Source: Candidatus Wolfebacteria bacterium
GTDB lineage: Bacteria > Patescibacteriota > Minisyncoccia > UBA6257 > UBA9933
Direction of reading: 5' to 3'
Assembly: GCA_016214005.1 (NCBI GenBank)
Contig: JACRPK010000015.1
Span: 1 to 40,633 of the forward strand
DNA length: 40,633 nt
The notes under the pieces were generated by a model. The model was not told where the DNA came from, ran no database searches, and worked only from the letters and a program-made list of their open reading frames with translations. Positions 14,333-23,169 of the stretch are shown here, piece by piece. The translations under genes and the position numbers were made by a program. The number at the start of each line of letters is the position of its first letter. The stretch's first letter is position 1.

Positions 14333-14361
14333 AGAATATCATCTAAGTAATTTTTTGTCAA
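14333..14361 (-). promoter_or_regulatory. Promoter of the VanY-like gene
   Basis: TTGACA (14356-14361), 17-bp spacer, TATTCT (14333-14338) with an extended TGA before the -10. The leader would be about 50 nt with AAGGGG near its end. Confidence 0.5.
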
Positions 14362-14391
14362 AATCAAAATTTGAGAAATCAACTAAATTAA

Positions 14392-14775
14392 TTATTGACA
14401 AAATGAACTCACTGAACCCCATTGCCATGGAACAAAACTGCCGCCGCTAACAACTTGAATAATTTCACTGATGATAAGCCAGGCGCCAAAAGCCACCAAA
14501 AGCCCGATCACCGCCGCTTGAATAATTCCTTTCCCATCGCTCACTTTTTTGCTGTCATCGCCGGCGGTCATTATCGTAAAACCTCCGTAAATTATCATTA
14601 TTACCACCGCAGGCACAGCAATATAGTAAAGAGCAAAATTTATCAAATTTTCAACAAGCCTTAGAAGATCGCAAAAAGTACAATCAATACCGCTACAAGG
14701 AATTAACCCCTGCGCCTGAACCAATCGTGTAAAACTTAAAAACGCAAAAATTAAAATAAAAATTTTAAGTCTCAT
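14392..14775 (-). CDS. VirB2/TrbC-like pilin
   Basis: A 127-aa protein. A signal peptide (hydrophobic residues 5-18, cleavage near VQAQ) is followed by a short Cys-containing segment (CSGIDCTFC) and two transmembrane helices at about 45-70 and 86-108. The cytoplasmic loop has the pattern GGFTIMTAGDDSKKVSDGKGII, split here for reading as GGFTIMTAGD and KKVSDGKGII, which is typical of VirB2/TrbC pilins in Patescibacteria. It would be a subunit of a type IV secretion pilus or surface filament. It lies downstream of dnaE and the solute-binding protein gene with a 4-bp gap, about 9.4 kb from the main secretion locus. Confidence 0.8.
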   Translation of the reverse strand: MRLKIFILIFAFLSFTRLVQAQGLIPCSGIDCTFCDLLRLVENLINFALYYIAVPAVVIMIIYGGFTIMTAGDDSKKVSDGKGIIQAAVIGLLVAFGAWLIISEIIQVVSGGSFVPWQWGSVSSFCQ

Positions 14776-14779
14776 AAAT

Positions 14780-16054
14780 TTACAAACTATTTATCTCATT
14801 TTCCGCTTGTTGCAAAGCTTTTTGAGAATCAATCCCTCCACTTAAAACTGATTCTATCATATTGGAAAAAATTTTTCTAATTGATTCATTATCTTTTTGT
14901 TTCCAGCTTTTAGCGGTTAAAGCCTGGTTGCTAAAAACTCCGGAATCTGAATCATTTGAATATTTTTGAATCAAAGAACGAAGCGCTGGCGGCCTTTTCG
15001 AAGCCTTTAAATATTGTTCGGCAACCAACTGATTAGAACTTAAATAAAGAATAAAATTCCAAGCTGCCGCCTGTTGTTTACTTTGATTTGAAACAGCCAA
15101 TCCCCAATAATTAGCGTAATTAACGCTGTCTTTTGAAATTTGCGGCATTGGCGCCACGCCAATATTTAAAAACGGATTTTTTGATTTTATCTGGGAAATT
15201 GCCGAAGAATAATTAAAAATCGCCGCCACCGTACCCTGAGAAAAATTATCCAAAGAATAACGCAAATTATCGTTCCATGCATAAGCCTGGTTTGAAGAAT
15301 CGGCGAATTGAAGATAAAAATTCAAAGCCTGAATTGATTTTTTATCTTTTGAAAAAGCAACTTTTTCGGAATTTTCAACGTTTAAATTAATACTAAATTG
15401 AAACATCAATAAAGTTAATAAATCACTTGCTCTATCAATGCTTTTTTCCGAACCGCCTATCGCGGCCGCGGCTTTTGTAATCCTGCCTAAAGCGTCTGTT
15501 TCTTTTAACGCGGGAATAACACTCTGAAATTCCGCCCAGCTTTTCGGCACCACCGCCACGCCCTTGGCATCAAAAAAATCTCTGTTATAAATTAAAGCCA
15601 AAGTATCAATATAAACCGGCAAAGCGTAAATTTTATTGTCTTTGACAAAATCATTTTCAATAATTTGCGGATATAGATTTCTAATTTGAGTAATTGAAAA
15701 ATTTGCAGCTGTCGGCGCTGGCGCGATTTTTCCAATATGTTTCGGCAACCAGCTGCTATGAAACGCCAGGATATCCGGACCTTTGCCGGAAGCCAAAGCG
15801 TCAATCAAATTCTTCTCAAAATTATTTTCGCTAAATTTAGTATAATTTATTCTAACGCCATTGGCGCTTTGATAAGAATCAAAAATCGGACGTAAAGCGG
15901 TTTCTTCTTCCACTCCCCAAAAATTAAGCTGAAGTTGCTGCCCGCCTTGCTGCGTTTTTTTTAATCCCGGGATAACACCGAGAAAAATTAAAATAAAAAA
16001 CAAAGCAATAAAACCAATAACACCTATGATAATTATTTGATTACGAGTTAACAT
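14780..16054 (-). CDS. Extracellular solute-binding protein, membrane-anchored
   Basis: A 424-aa protein of the bacterial extracellular solute-binding family 1 (sugar-type). An N-terminal helix (about residues 7-29) has no lipobox Cys, so it is anchored as a membrane helix and not as a lipoprotein. The mature part starts LQLNFWGVEEETALRPIFDS; later blocks GPDILAFHSSW and AVSNQSKQQAAAWNFILYL are typical of the family. Such proteins normally feed an ABC importer, but no permease or ATPase gene is nearby. It sits 3 bp after dnaE and 4 bp before the pilin gene, so the three look like one operon. The ligand is unknown. Confidence 0.85.
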   Translation of the reverse strand: MLTRNQIIIIGVIGFIALFFILIFLGVIPGLKKTQQGGQQLQLNFWGVEEETALRPIFDSYQSANGVRINYTKFSENNFEKNLIDALASGKGPDILAFHSSWLPKHIGKIAPAPTAANFSITQIRNLYPQIIENDFVKDNKIYALPVYIDTLALIYNRDFFDAKGVAVVPKSWAEFQSVIPALKETDALGRITKAAAAIGGSEKSIDRASDLLTLLMFQFSINLNVENSEKVAFSKDKKSIQALNFYLQFADSSNQAYAWNDNLRYSLDNFSQGTVAAIFNYSSAISQIKSKNPFLNIGVAPMPQISKDSVNYANYWGLAVSNQSKQQAAAWNFILYLSSNQLVAEQYLKASKRPPALRSLIQKYSNDSDSGVFSNQALTAKSWKQKDNESIRKIFSNMIESVLSGGIDSQKALQQAENEINSL

Positions 16055-16057
16055 AAT

Positions 16058-19000
16058 TTATAATTCTATCGCGCTTTGAACAACAATTTTTGGCTCAACA
16101 TCGCGCTGGGATAATTTCCCCTCAACAATTAAAACATTATTTTCCTCCCAAAGGGCAGGATTTTTCTTTAAAATATCCTCGAAAACAACTACTTCCATAT
16201 TATCGCTTAAATCTTCGATCTTTGCAAAGATCATCGGCTTGCCTGTTTTGGTGGTAATTTTTTTAATATTGCCAATAACGCCTGCTATCCTCAAAAAACC
16301 GCTACTCGCGCTCGGGTTCATTTCCTTAACGCTTTTAATCGACTTTACTTTATTTTGTTGCAATTTCATTGAATGAACTGAAAGCGGATGTTCGGAGATA
16401 TAAAGCCCGACAAGCTCTTTTTCCCATTGGAGCTTTTCTTTTGAAGTTGCCGTTGGAACTGGTTTTAACTGCAAAGAGTTAGTTTGATAACTCGCCCCAA
16501 AAAGACTGTCTTGCGAAGAAATTTTTGATTTTTTTACATCCTGGCTAAAAGCTAAAATATTTTCCATATTGCCTAAAAGAAGCCCGCGTTCAATTTCTAA
16601 CGAATCAAACGCACCGGCTTTAATAAGGCTTTCCAAAGATTTTTTATTTAAATCTTTATGAAGGACGCGGCTTAAAAAATCATTGAAATTTTCAAACGGC
16701 CCGCCGCGAAATCTTTCATCAATTATCGCCTCAACAATCGCGGCGCCGACATTTTTAACCGCCAAAAGCCCGAAACGGATATTCACGTCTTCCGGCGCAA
16801 AATCAACAAAACTTTTATTGATGTCCGGCGGCAAGACTTCAATTTTATTTTTTTTCGCTTCATTGATTAAAAAAGCAATGCGCTCAACGTCGCCGGCATC
16901 GGCATTAAATAATGAAGTCATAAATTCAATCGGATAATGAGCTTTTAAATAAGCCGTGCGATAACCGATAAGCGCGTAGCAAGCGGCATGAGATCTGTTG
17001 AACCCGTATTTGGCAAACGGCGGAAACAATTCCCAAATTGCTCTGGCTGTTTTTTGGTCAATTTCATTTTTCATCATCCCGTTGATAATCTTTTCTTTCT
17101 GAACATCTAAAAGATCTTTGATTTTTTTTCCGATTGCTTTTCTTAAAGTATCAGCTTCGGCCAAAGTAAAACCCGCCAAATCTCTGGCAATGCGCATCAT
17201 TTGTTCCTGATAAACTCCAATGCCATAAGTATTTTTTAAAATCGGCTCGAGCATCGGGTTGAGATAACTTACTTTTTCTATTCCATGTTTTCTTTTAATG
17301 TAAGATGGGATAAGTTCCATCGGACCAGGACGATAAAGCGCCACCATGGCAATAATGTCTTCAAATTCAGTTGGCTTTAATTCTTTCAAATATCTGCGCA
17401 TGCCGTCGGATTCAAGCTGAAAAACTGAAATTGTTTCGGCTTTTTGCAAAAGTTCAAAAGTTTGTTTGTCATCAAGCGGAATTTTTGAAATATCAAGACT
17501 TTCGCCGCGGATTTCTTTTATTAAGCGGATTGTTTCTTCAATAATAGTCAAATTTTTTAAACCCAAAAAATCCATTTTAAGAAGCCCCAAATCCTCAATG
17601 CTCCCCATTTCAAACTGAGTAATAATTGTATTGGTATCCTGCGGAGCATATTGAAGCGGAACATGGTTAATAAGCGGATCGCGACTTATCACCAATCCGC
17701 AAGCATGAACCGAAGCATGGCGCGCCACGCCTTCAAGATGAAGGCTCACATCGATGACTTTTTTGGCATCAGGATTATTTTTATAAAGTTCTTTTAATTC
17801 CTCAACCGATTCCAAAGCATCCGTCAAATTGCTTCCGACAAAAATAGGAATAAGTTTGGCAATCTGATCTCCTAAAGAATACGGCAAGCCCAATGCCCTG
17901 GTGGAGTCACGCACTGCGCCGCGGGCCGCCATTGTTCCAAACGTGATAATTTGCGCCACCCGATCGTTGCCGTATTTTTCTCTCGCGTAAGCGAAAACTT
18001 CATCGCGGCGTTTATCCGCAAAATCAATGTCAATATCGGGCATAGCAATACGCTCGGGATTTAAAAATCTTTCAAAAAGCAAATCATATTTTAATGGATC
18101 AATGTCGGTAATTCCCAAAATATAAGCCACAATGCTTCCGGCCGATGATCCCCTGCCGGGCCCAACGGCAATGCCATGGTCTTTTGCCCAATTGATGATA
18201 TCTTGAACAATCAAGAAATAATCCGCGAATTTCGTTTTCTCAATAACGCCAAGCTCGTAAGCCATGCGCTCTTTCACTTTTTCATCGGGATTCGGATACC
18301 TTTGCCCTAAGCGCTCGTTAATTAATTTTTCCAGATATTCATTGGCGCTTTTTGCCAATCCCTCCAAAGGAAATTCCGGCAAAAGAATCTGCCCCAAAAC
18401 CAATTTCACATTGCAGCGCTCGGCGATTTTTGCCGTATTCTCAATAGCCTCGGGAAAATCCTTAAAAAATTCTTCCGCTTCTTCTTGCGAAAACATTGAA
18501 AAATTATCCGATTTCAAAGTAAGGCGGTCGTCATCGCTTAATTTGTTTCCCGTTTGAACCGCCAAAAGAACATCTTGATATTGCGCATCTTCCGGCTTGA
18601 CATAATGAATATCTTGCGTCGCCACTAAAGGAATGTCTGTTTCCTGATGAATTTTTACCAATCCATTTTTAGCCTTAACAACATCAGGAATTCCCGGATG
18701 ATGACCGATTTCAAGAAAAAAATTCCCTTTGCCAAAAATTTCTTGATACTCCAGCGCAACTTTTTTTGCCGCTTCAAAATTATTATTAATGACAAGCTGG
18801 GGAATTTCTCCCATCGGACAGCCGCTCATCGCGATAATTCCTTTTGAATATTGCCTCAGCAATTCTTTGTCCACCCGCGGCTTATAATAAAAACCTTCAA
18901 GATTAGCCCTGGTAACAAGTTGAATCAAATTTTGCCAGCCATCATTATTTTCCGCCAAAAGCGTCAAATGAAAATATTTATCATCATTCTTCCCGGCGTT

Positions 19001-19231
19001 TTTTTCAAAACGGCTTTTTGGCGCCACATAAATTTCGCATCCCAAAATCGGCTTAATGCCTTTTTTATTGGCTTCCTTATAAAATTCAACAGCCGCGTAA
19101 AGCGTACCGTGATCAGTAACTGCCAAAGCGTCCATTTTCAATTCTTTGGCGCGATTTACTAAATCGCCAATTTTGGCAAGACCGTCAAGCAAAGAATAAT
19201 GAGAATGCGTATGGAGGTGAATAAATTTCAT
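16058..19231 (-). CDS. dnaE: DNA polymerase III alpha subunit
   Basis: The 1057-aa replicative polymerase. The N-terminal PHP domain starts FIHLHTHSHYSLLDGLAKI. The polymerase C-family core has GPGRGSSAGS (357-366) and PDIDID (398-403), with the catalytic aspartates at D401 and D403 as in E. coli numbering. The fingers and tau-binding parts follow, and a C-terminal OB fold (RIAGVIGNIKKI) ends the protein. It is about 100 residues shorter than E. coli DnaE. It begins an apparent operon with the solute-binding protein and a pilin gene. No Shine-Dalgarno sequence is visible. Confidence 0.97.
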   Translation of the reverse strand: MKFIHLHTHSHYSLLDGLAKIGDLVNRAKELKMDALAVTDHGTLYAAVEFYKEANKKGIKPILGCEIYVAPKSRFEKNAGKNDDKYFHLTLLAENNDGWQNLIQLVTRANLEGFYYKPRVDKELLRQYSKGIIAMSGCPMGEIPQLVINNNFEAAKKVALEYQEIFGKGNFFLEIGHHPGIPDVVKAKNGLVKIHQETDIPLVATQDIHYVKPEDAQYQDVLLAVQTGNKLSDDDRLTLKSDNFSMFSQEEAEEFFKDFPEAIENTAKIAERCNVKLVLGQILLPEFPLEGLAKSANEYLEKLINERLGQRYPNPDEKVKERMAYELGVIEKTKFADYFLIVQDIINWAKDHGIAVGPGRGSSAGSIVAYILGITDIDPLKYDLLFERFLNPERIAMPDIDIDFADKRRDEVFAYAREKYGNDRVAQIITFGTMAARGAVRDSTRALGLPYSLGDQIAKLIPIFVGSNLTDALESVEELKELYKNNPDAKKVIDVSLHLEGVARHASVHACGLVISRDPLINHVPLQYAPQDTNTIITQFEMGSIEDLGLLKMDFLGLKNLTIIEETIRLIKEIRGESLDISKIPLDDKQTFELLQKAETISVFQLESDGMRRYLKELKPTEFEDIIAMVALYRPGPMELIPSYIKRKHGIEKVSYLNPMLEPILKNTYGIGVYQEQMMRIARDLAGFTLAEADTLRKAIGKKIKDLLDVQKEKIINGMMKNEIDQKTARAIWELFPPFAKYGFNRSHAACYALIGYRTAYLKAHYPIEFMTSLFNADAGDVERIAFLINEAKKNKIEVLPPDINKSFVDFAPEDVNIRFGLLAVKNVGAAIVEAIIDERFRGGPFENFNDFLSRVLHKDLNKKSLESLIKAGAFDSLEIERGLLLGNMENILAFSQDVKKSKISSQDSLFGASYQTNSLQLKPVPTATSKEKLQWEKELVGLYISEHPLSVHSMKLQQNKVKSIKSVKEMNPSASSGFLRIAGVIGNIKKITTKTGKPMIFAKIEDLSDNMEVVVFEDILKKNPALWEENNVLIVEGKLSQRDVEPKIVVQSAIEL

Positions 19232-19278
19232 AATTTATAATTTGATTATAAGTTAAGAAATTTTTTAAAACAAGAAAA

Positions 19279-19308
19279 TTGAGTTTTTATTATCCAATGT
19301 GCTAAAAT
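19279..19308 (+). promoter_or_regulatory. Candidate leaderless promoter of the alpha/beta hydrolase gene
   Basis: TTGAGT (19279-19284), 18-bp spacer, TAAAAT (19303-19308) with extended TGC, then 6 nt to the ATG at 19315. Confidence 0.5.
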
Positions 19309-19314
19309 CCAAAA

Positions 19315-20010
19315 ATGAATCCTCAAAAATCTTTAATTTTTATCCATGGCTGGGGAGCGTCATGCGAAACTTTTAAGCCATTTTATCCGCATCTTAAAAG
19401 CGAATTTATAATTTATGATCTTGATTTGCCCGGCTTTGGAAAAGAAAAAATAAATAAAGCTATGTCGCTTAAAGATTATGCTGATTTTGTCCGCGATTTT
19501 TTGGGAAAAAACCAAATTCAAAATCCGATAATTTTAGGGCATTCTTTAGGCGGCGCGATTGCCGCTAAATTCGCCCTGCTTTATTCTGAAAGAATTTCCA
19601 AATTGATTTTGATTAACGCGGCTGTCATCAGAAAACCAAATTTAAAAACAAAAATTATAAGAAAATCAGCTAATCTCGCCAATTTATTTTTGTCTCAAAA
19701 AATAAAAAATATTATTTTAAAAATTTTAAAACTTGAAAATTCCGATTATGCGGAAATTAACAACCCAATCCTGAAAGAAACTTTTAAAAAAATCATTGAT
19801 GAAAATCTGGAAAGCAATCTGCCGAAAATCAAAACGCCGACGCTTATTATTTGGGGAGACCAAGACAAAGAAACCCCGCTTGAACACGGCCGGCTAACCG
19901 CCAAGCTCATCCACAATTCACAATTTCATATTTTAAAAGGCGGACATTTTATTTTCTTCGACCAACCCAAAAAATTTATTGAATTGATAAAAAATTTTAT
20001 AAACGAATAA
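19315..20010 (+). CDS. Alpha/beta hydrolase
   Basis: A 231-aa alpha/beta hydrolase fold protein. HGWG (11-14) forms the oxyanion region, the nucleophile elbow is GHSLGG with S77, the acid is in IWGDQDKETP (about residue 183) and the histidine is in GGHFIFFDQP (about residue 209). All three catalytic residues are present, so it should be an active esterase-like or related hydrolase; the substrate is unknown. It is followed 52 bp later by the MurF-like gene on the same strand. Confidence 0.88.
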   Translation: MNPQKSLIFIHGWGASCETFKPFYPHLKSEFIIYDLDLPGFGKEKINKAMSLKDYADFVRDFLGKNQIQNPIILGHSLGGAIAAKFALLYSERISKLILINAAVIRKPNLKTKIIRKSANLANLFLSQKIKNIILKILKLENSDYAEINNPILKETFKKIIDENLESNLPKIKTPTLIIWGDQDKETPLEHGRLTAKLIHNSQFHILKGGHFIFFDQPKKFIELIKNFINE

Positions 20011-20062
20011 TTTCCAGTAAAACAAATTATCTCTCATAACTAGAATAATTTAAACTAATTTT

Positions 20063-21295
20063 ATGAAACTCCACAATTTGCTCTATCTTTTACAGCTTGA
20101 AGAATATGACATCAAATGTTTTAATGAATGGCTGAAAAACAATCCCGGCCGCATTGTTTTAGAAATCAAAAAACAAATTGATTGGACAATGAAAGCCAAA
20201 TTGATTTTTATATTAGCCAGTTTTTTTGATATTTTAACATTTAAAGCAATTCCCAAAATATCATTGATAATCGCTTTTTATGCCATAAAACCAATTGATT
20301 TTTTGGGCAAAAAAATCATCGTTTGGCGAGCTAAAAATAAAATCAAAAAAATAAAAAATCTTGTTGTAATCGGCATCACCGGCTCTTACGGTAAAACCAC
20401 AACCAAAGACGCGCTTTTTCACATTCTTAACCAAAAATATAAAACTTTAAAAACCGAAGGAAACTACAATACGCTTTTGGGCATTTCAAAAACCATCATT
20501 AAAAATTTGAATAAAGACCATCAAATTTTTATTTGCGAAATCGGAGCTTATCAAATCAACGACATCAAAGCTGTTTGTGATTTAATAAAACCAAAAATAG
20601 GCATCATTACTGCTATCTCCCAAATGCATCTTGAACGCTTCAAATCGCTTGAAAATATTTTCAAAGCCAAAATGGAGCTCATTGAATCACTTTCCCAAGG
20701 CGGTTTTGGATTTATTCCGCAAGAAATGGAAAGAAAATTAAAAGAAAAAAAAGAATGGGCTGAATTAAAAATTAAAGCGCCGATTGATTATTTTTCATCA
20801 AAAGAAGAATTGGCGATTAAAATCGGAAAAATTTTTGAAATCAACAAAGAAAAAACAAAAGAATTTTTAAAAACATTGCCCCCGACTCCCCACCGCCAGC
20901 AAATCATAAAAACTCCTTTGGGCATTACTATTATTGACGATGCCTATAATTCCAATCCAATCGGTTTTAAATCAGCTCTTCAGGCTTTAAAAAATTATCC
21001 GGCAAAAATAAAAATTTTGGCTACTCCGGGCATGATTGAATTAGGCGATTGCCAATTTGAACTCAATAGGCAAGCAGCTATTGAAGCCGCTGATATAATA
21101 AATTTCGCCATTATCATCGGAGAAACCAATAAAGAAGCGCTTTGCTCCGGCTTAAAAGAAAAATTCGGCGATCAATACGGTCAAAAAGTTTTTGAAGTAA
21201 AAAATTTGGAAGAAGCAAAAACAAAACTTTCGCAAATTGCTGTTCCAAATTCAATAGTACTTTTAGAAAATGACTTGCCAGATCATTATTTTTAA
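20063..21295 (+). CDS. MurF-like Mur ligase with membrane-like N-terminal part
   Basis: A 410-aa ATP-dependent Mur ligase. The central domain has the P-loop GITGSYGKTTT (104-114) and later Mur-ligase blocks such as TPHRQQI, IIDDAYNSNP (MurF-type) and ATPGMIELG. In peptidoglycan synthesis MurF adds D-Ala-D-Ala to the UDP-MurNAc-tripeptide. Residues 1-97 differ from canonical MurF: LHNLLYLLQLEEYDIKCFN, a hydrophobic stretch around 46-78 and a basic linker, which suggests membrane association. The convergent ddl gene, whose product makes D-Ala-D-Ala, ends 10 bp away and supports the pathway. It could be a Mur-ligase paralogue with another substrate. Confidence 0.78.
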   Translation: MKLHNLLYLLQLEEYDIKCFNEWLKNNPGRIVLEIKKQIDWTMKAKLIFILASFFDILTFKAIPKISLIIAFYAIKPIDFLGKKIIVWRAKNKIKKIKNLVVIGITGSYGKTTTKDALFHILNQKYKTLKTEGNYNTLLGISKTIIKNLNKDHQIFICEIGAYQINDIKAVCDLIKPKIGIITAISQMHLERFKSLENIFKAKMELIESLSQGGFGFIPQEMERKLKEKKEWAELKIKAPIDYFSSKEELAIKIGKIFEINKEKTKEFLKTLPPTPHRQQIIKTPLGITIIDDAYNSNPIGFKSALQALKNYPAKIKILATPGMIELGDCQFELNRQAAIEAADIINFAIIIGETNKEALCSGLKEKFGDQYGQKVFEVKNLEEAKTKLSQIAVPNSIVLLENDLPDHYF

Positions 21296-21305
21296 TTTTA
21301 AAAAT

Positions 21306-22481
21306 TTATCTTTTCGATCCGCCGGAGGTTTTTAAAATTAAATCTGTTTCGTAGCTGAAAGTAATTTCCTTTTTTTCTTTATATTTCTCAAATCCCAAAT
21401 CAATCAATTTATCAATCAATGTTTTAAAATCAATGCCGCTTTTTTCCCAAAGATAAAATGACACAGATCCCGGCAGGGTGTTTATTTCGTTTATCCAGAT
21501 ATTATTTTTTTCAACATCAACCAAAAAATCTATTCTCGCGATCCCTGACGCGTCAACAGCCCCAAAAGCTATTTTGGCGGTTTCCTGAATTTTTTTTGCC
21601 AATTCATCGCTAATCGGCGCTGGCACCAAACGCGAAAGTCCGGCCATTCCCTTGGTTTTGCCGCCCTTTAAATATTTATCTTCGTAAGTGAGCATTTTTT
21701 CGCTTTGATTTATCGGCTGTTCGCAAACCGATGCCTGCAAATCGCCGCTATTCCCCAAAACCGAACAATTAATTTCAATGATATTCTCTTTACCCTCTTC
21801 AATTAAAATCCTCCTGTCAAAATGACTGGCAATTTCAATGGCATTTTCAAGCTCCTTTAAATTTGATGCCCTGTTTATCCCAACACTGCTTCCCAAATTG
21901 GCAGGTTTGACAAAAAGCGGATACATCAAATTTTTTTCAATATTGTCTAAAATTTCTTTTTTATCTTTTTGTCCATTTCGCCACTGACTTTTTAAAAACC
22001 AAACATATTTTACCGTATTGATGCCGGCATCTTTAAAAACCGCTTTTTGGATGATTTTATCCATACCAACGGCTGAACCGACAACGCCGCTACCGGTATA
22101 AGGCATATCCGCCATTTCCAAAAGTCCCTGTAATGTGCCGTCTTCTCCGTATGTGCCATGGATAAGCGGCATAAATATATCAACGGGAATTTGCTTAAAA
22201 AATCCGAAAGAAGATTTTGAAATTAATTTATTATTCGGCGAACCAACTAAAAGACATTCTTTAGCCGAAATATTTTTTAATTTCAAATCTTTAAAATTTT
22301 CTATTTTTTGAAGCTTATCGCTTACAAGCCAACGACCGGATTTATCAATATAAACCGGAATAACTTCGTATTTTTGACGGTCAATATTTTCAAAAATCTG
22401 CATTGCCGTAACAATGGAAACTTCATGTTCCACCGAACGACTTCCAAAAACAACCGCAACTTTTATTTTTTTATTAAGCAT
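21306..22481 (-). CDS. ddl: D-alanine--D-alanine ligase
   Basis: A 391-aa ATP-grasp enzyme that joins two D-alanines for peptidoglycan. Motifs: VFGSRSVEHEVSI near the N terminus, HGTYGEDGTLQG, DMPYTGSGVVGSAVGMDK, and the ATP-grasp metal site WINEINTLPG. The ATG at 22481 is preferred; an in-frame GTG five codons earlier would extend the protein but overlaps a TATAAT box. That TATAAT lies 6 nt from the ATG, so a leaderless transcript is predicted. The gene converges on the MurF-like gene, which uses its product. Confidence 0.94.
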   Translation of the reverse strand: MLNKKIKVAVVFGSRSVEHEVSIVTAMQIFENIDRQKYEVIPVYIDKSGRWLVSDKLQKIENFKDLKLKNISAKECLLVGSPNNKLISKSSFGFFKQIPVDIFMPLIHGTYGEDGTLQGLLEMADMPYTGSGVVGSAVGMDKIIQKAVFKDAGINTVKYVWFLKSQWRNGQKDKKEILDNIEKNLMYPLFVKPANLGSSVGINRASNLKELENAIEIASHFDRRILIEEGKENIIEINCSVLGNSGDLQASVCEQPINQSEKMLTYEDKYLKGGKTKGMAGLSRLVPAPISDELAKKIQETAKIAFGAVDASGIARIDFLVDVEKNNIWINEINTLPGSVSFYLWEKSGIDFKTLIDKLIDLGFEKYKEKKEITFSYETDLILKTSGGSKR

Positions 22482-22487
22482 ATATTT

Positions 22488-22515
22488 ATTATACACCGCA
22501 AAAAAATATTTTCAA
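22488..22515 (-). promoter_or_regulatory. Candidate leaderless promoter of ddl
   Basis: TTGAAA (22510-22515), 16-bp spacer, a perfect TATAAT (22488-22493), then 6 nt to the ATG. Confidence 0.5.
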
Positions 22516-22531
22516 AAATATAATTATCTAT

Positions 22532-22634
22532 CAATAAAATCTTTTTTCGCCAGCCAAAGTCTCCGCTCAGATAAATTAATTTCAATAATTTATAACTTTA
22601 ATCCAATAGACTGGCTATAGAAAAGATTTTATTG
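22532..22634. repeat. Imperfect inverted repeat, about 100 bp
   Basis: CAATAAAATCTTTT (22532-22545) pairs perfectly with 22621-22634, and further in CAGCC..AGTCT pairs with AGACTGGCT (about 22608-22616) with small bulges. It is part of the 343-bp gene-free stretch between ddl and the 109-aa membrane protein gene. Confidence 0.6.
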
Positions 22635-22639
22635 GAATA

Positions 22640-22663
22640 CTTGCTATAACTTGCGGCAGCAAG
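22640..22663. repeat. CTTGCTA-type palindromic repeat, copy A
   Basis: A 24-nt element, CTTGCTAT-AACTTGCG-GCAGCAAG. It differs from the perfect copy at 37966-37989 at two positions. It is the only copy outside the 37-38.6 kb cluster. Confidence 0.8.
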
Positions 22664-22733
22664 ATATTAAATCACATTCCAGCAAAACAAATCATCTTGA
22701 AGAACATCCCGCAGGGATAACAAACTTATCTAA

Positions 22734-22835
22734 ATAAGCGAGAAAAAAGGATGTTTTTGAAACCTTAACGAAAGCGCAGCCGAGTTAAAGACGAGGCGTG
22801 AGCGGGTTGAAAAAACATCCTTTTTTCTCGCTTAT
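22734..22835. repeat. Long hairpin with 25-bp perfect stem
   Basis: 22734-22758 and 22811-22835 are perfect 25-bp inverted repeats (starting ATAAGCGAGAAAAAAGGATG) around a 52-nt GC-richer loop that holds a further small stem (TTAAC/GTTAA). It starts 5 bp beyond the stop of the 109-aa gene (22840), so it could terminate that transcript. Its length and loop suggest a mobile repeat. The bases between the other repeats in this gap show nothing else I can name. Confidence 0.75.
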
Positions 22836-22839
22836 GCCA

Positions 22840-23169
22840 TTAAATTTGATAAATAATATAAAATGGAATAATCAGCCAAATCAAATAACTTAAAACCGCC
22901 AAAAAAAATAACGGCAGATAAACCAAAATTCCCAGAATTAATCTTCCTGATCTGAAAATAAAGCCCAGAAAATATCCCAAAAAAGTCCTGTCCTGATAAA
23001 GCGGCTCAAAAAAATGCCGCCAAGTTATTTTTAAAGCGAAAGCTTTATCCAGTTTTTCAAAAATTGAAATAATAAAATGGCTCCAAACAAAAAAACTATT
23101 GATATACCAATGCCGCAAAAATTCTTTAACACGAAAAACAAAACGTTTTAAAAGGTAAATAATAATCAT
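22840..23169 (-). CDS. Small membrane protein of unknown function
   Basis: A 109-aa basic, aromatic-rich protein, not recognised. The N-terminal third is amphipathic (IIIYLLKRFVFRVKEFLRHW). FEPLYQDRTFLGYFLGFIFR lies in the middle, and a strong hydrophobic region spans about 76-107. Its ATG overlaps the stop of the dehydrogenase gene (TAATG), so the two are translationally coupled. It is the last gene of the long minus-strand run and is followed by the long hairpin at 22734-22835. Confidence 0.65.
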   Translation of the reverse strand: MIIIYLLKRFVFRVKEFLRHWYINSFFVWSHFIISIFEKLDKAFALKITWRHFFEPLYQDRTFLGYFLGFIFRSGRLILGILVYLPLFFLAVLSYLIWLIIPFYIIYQI

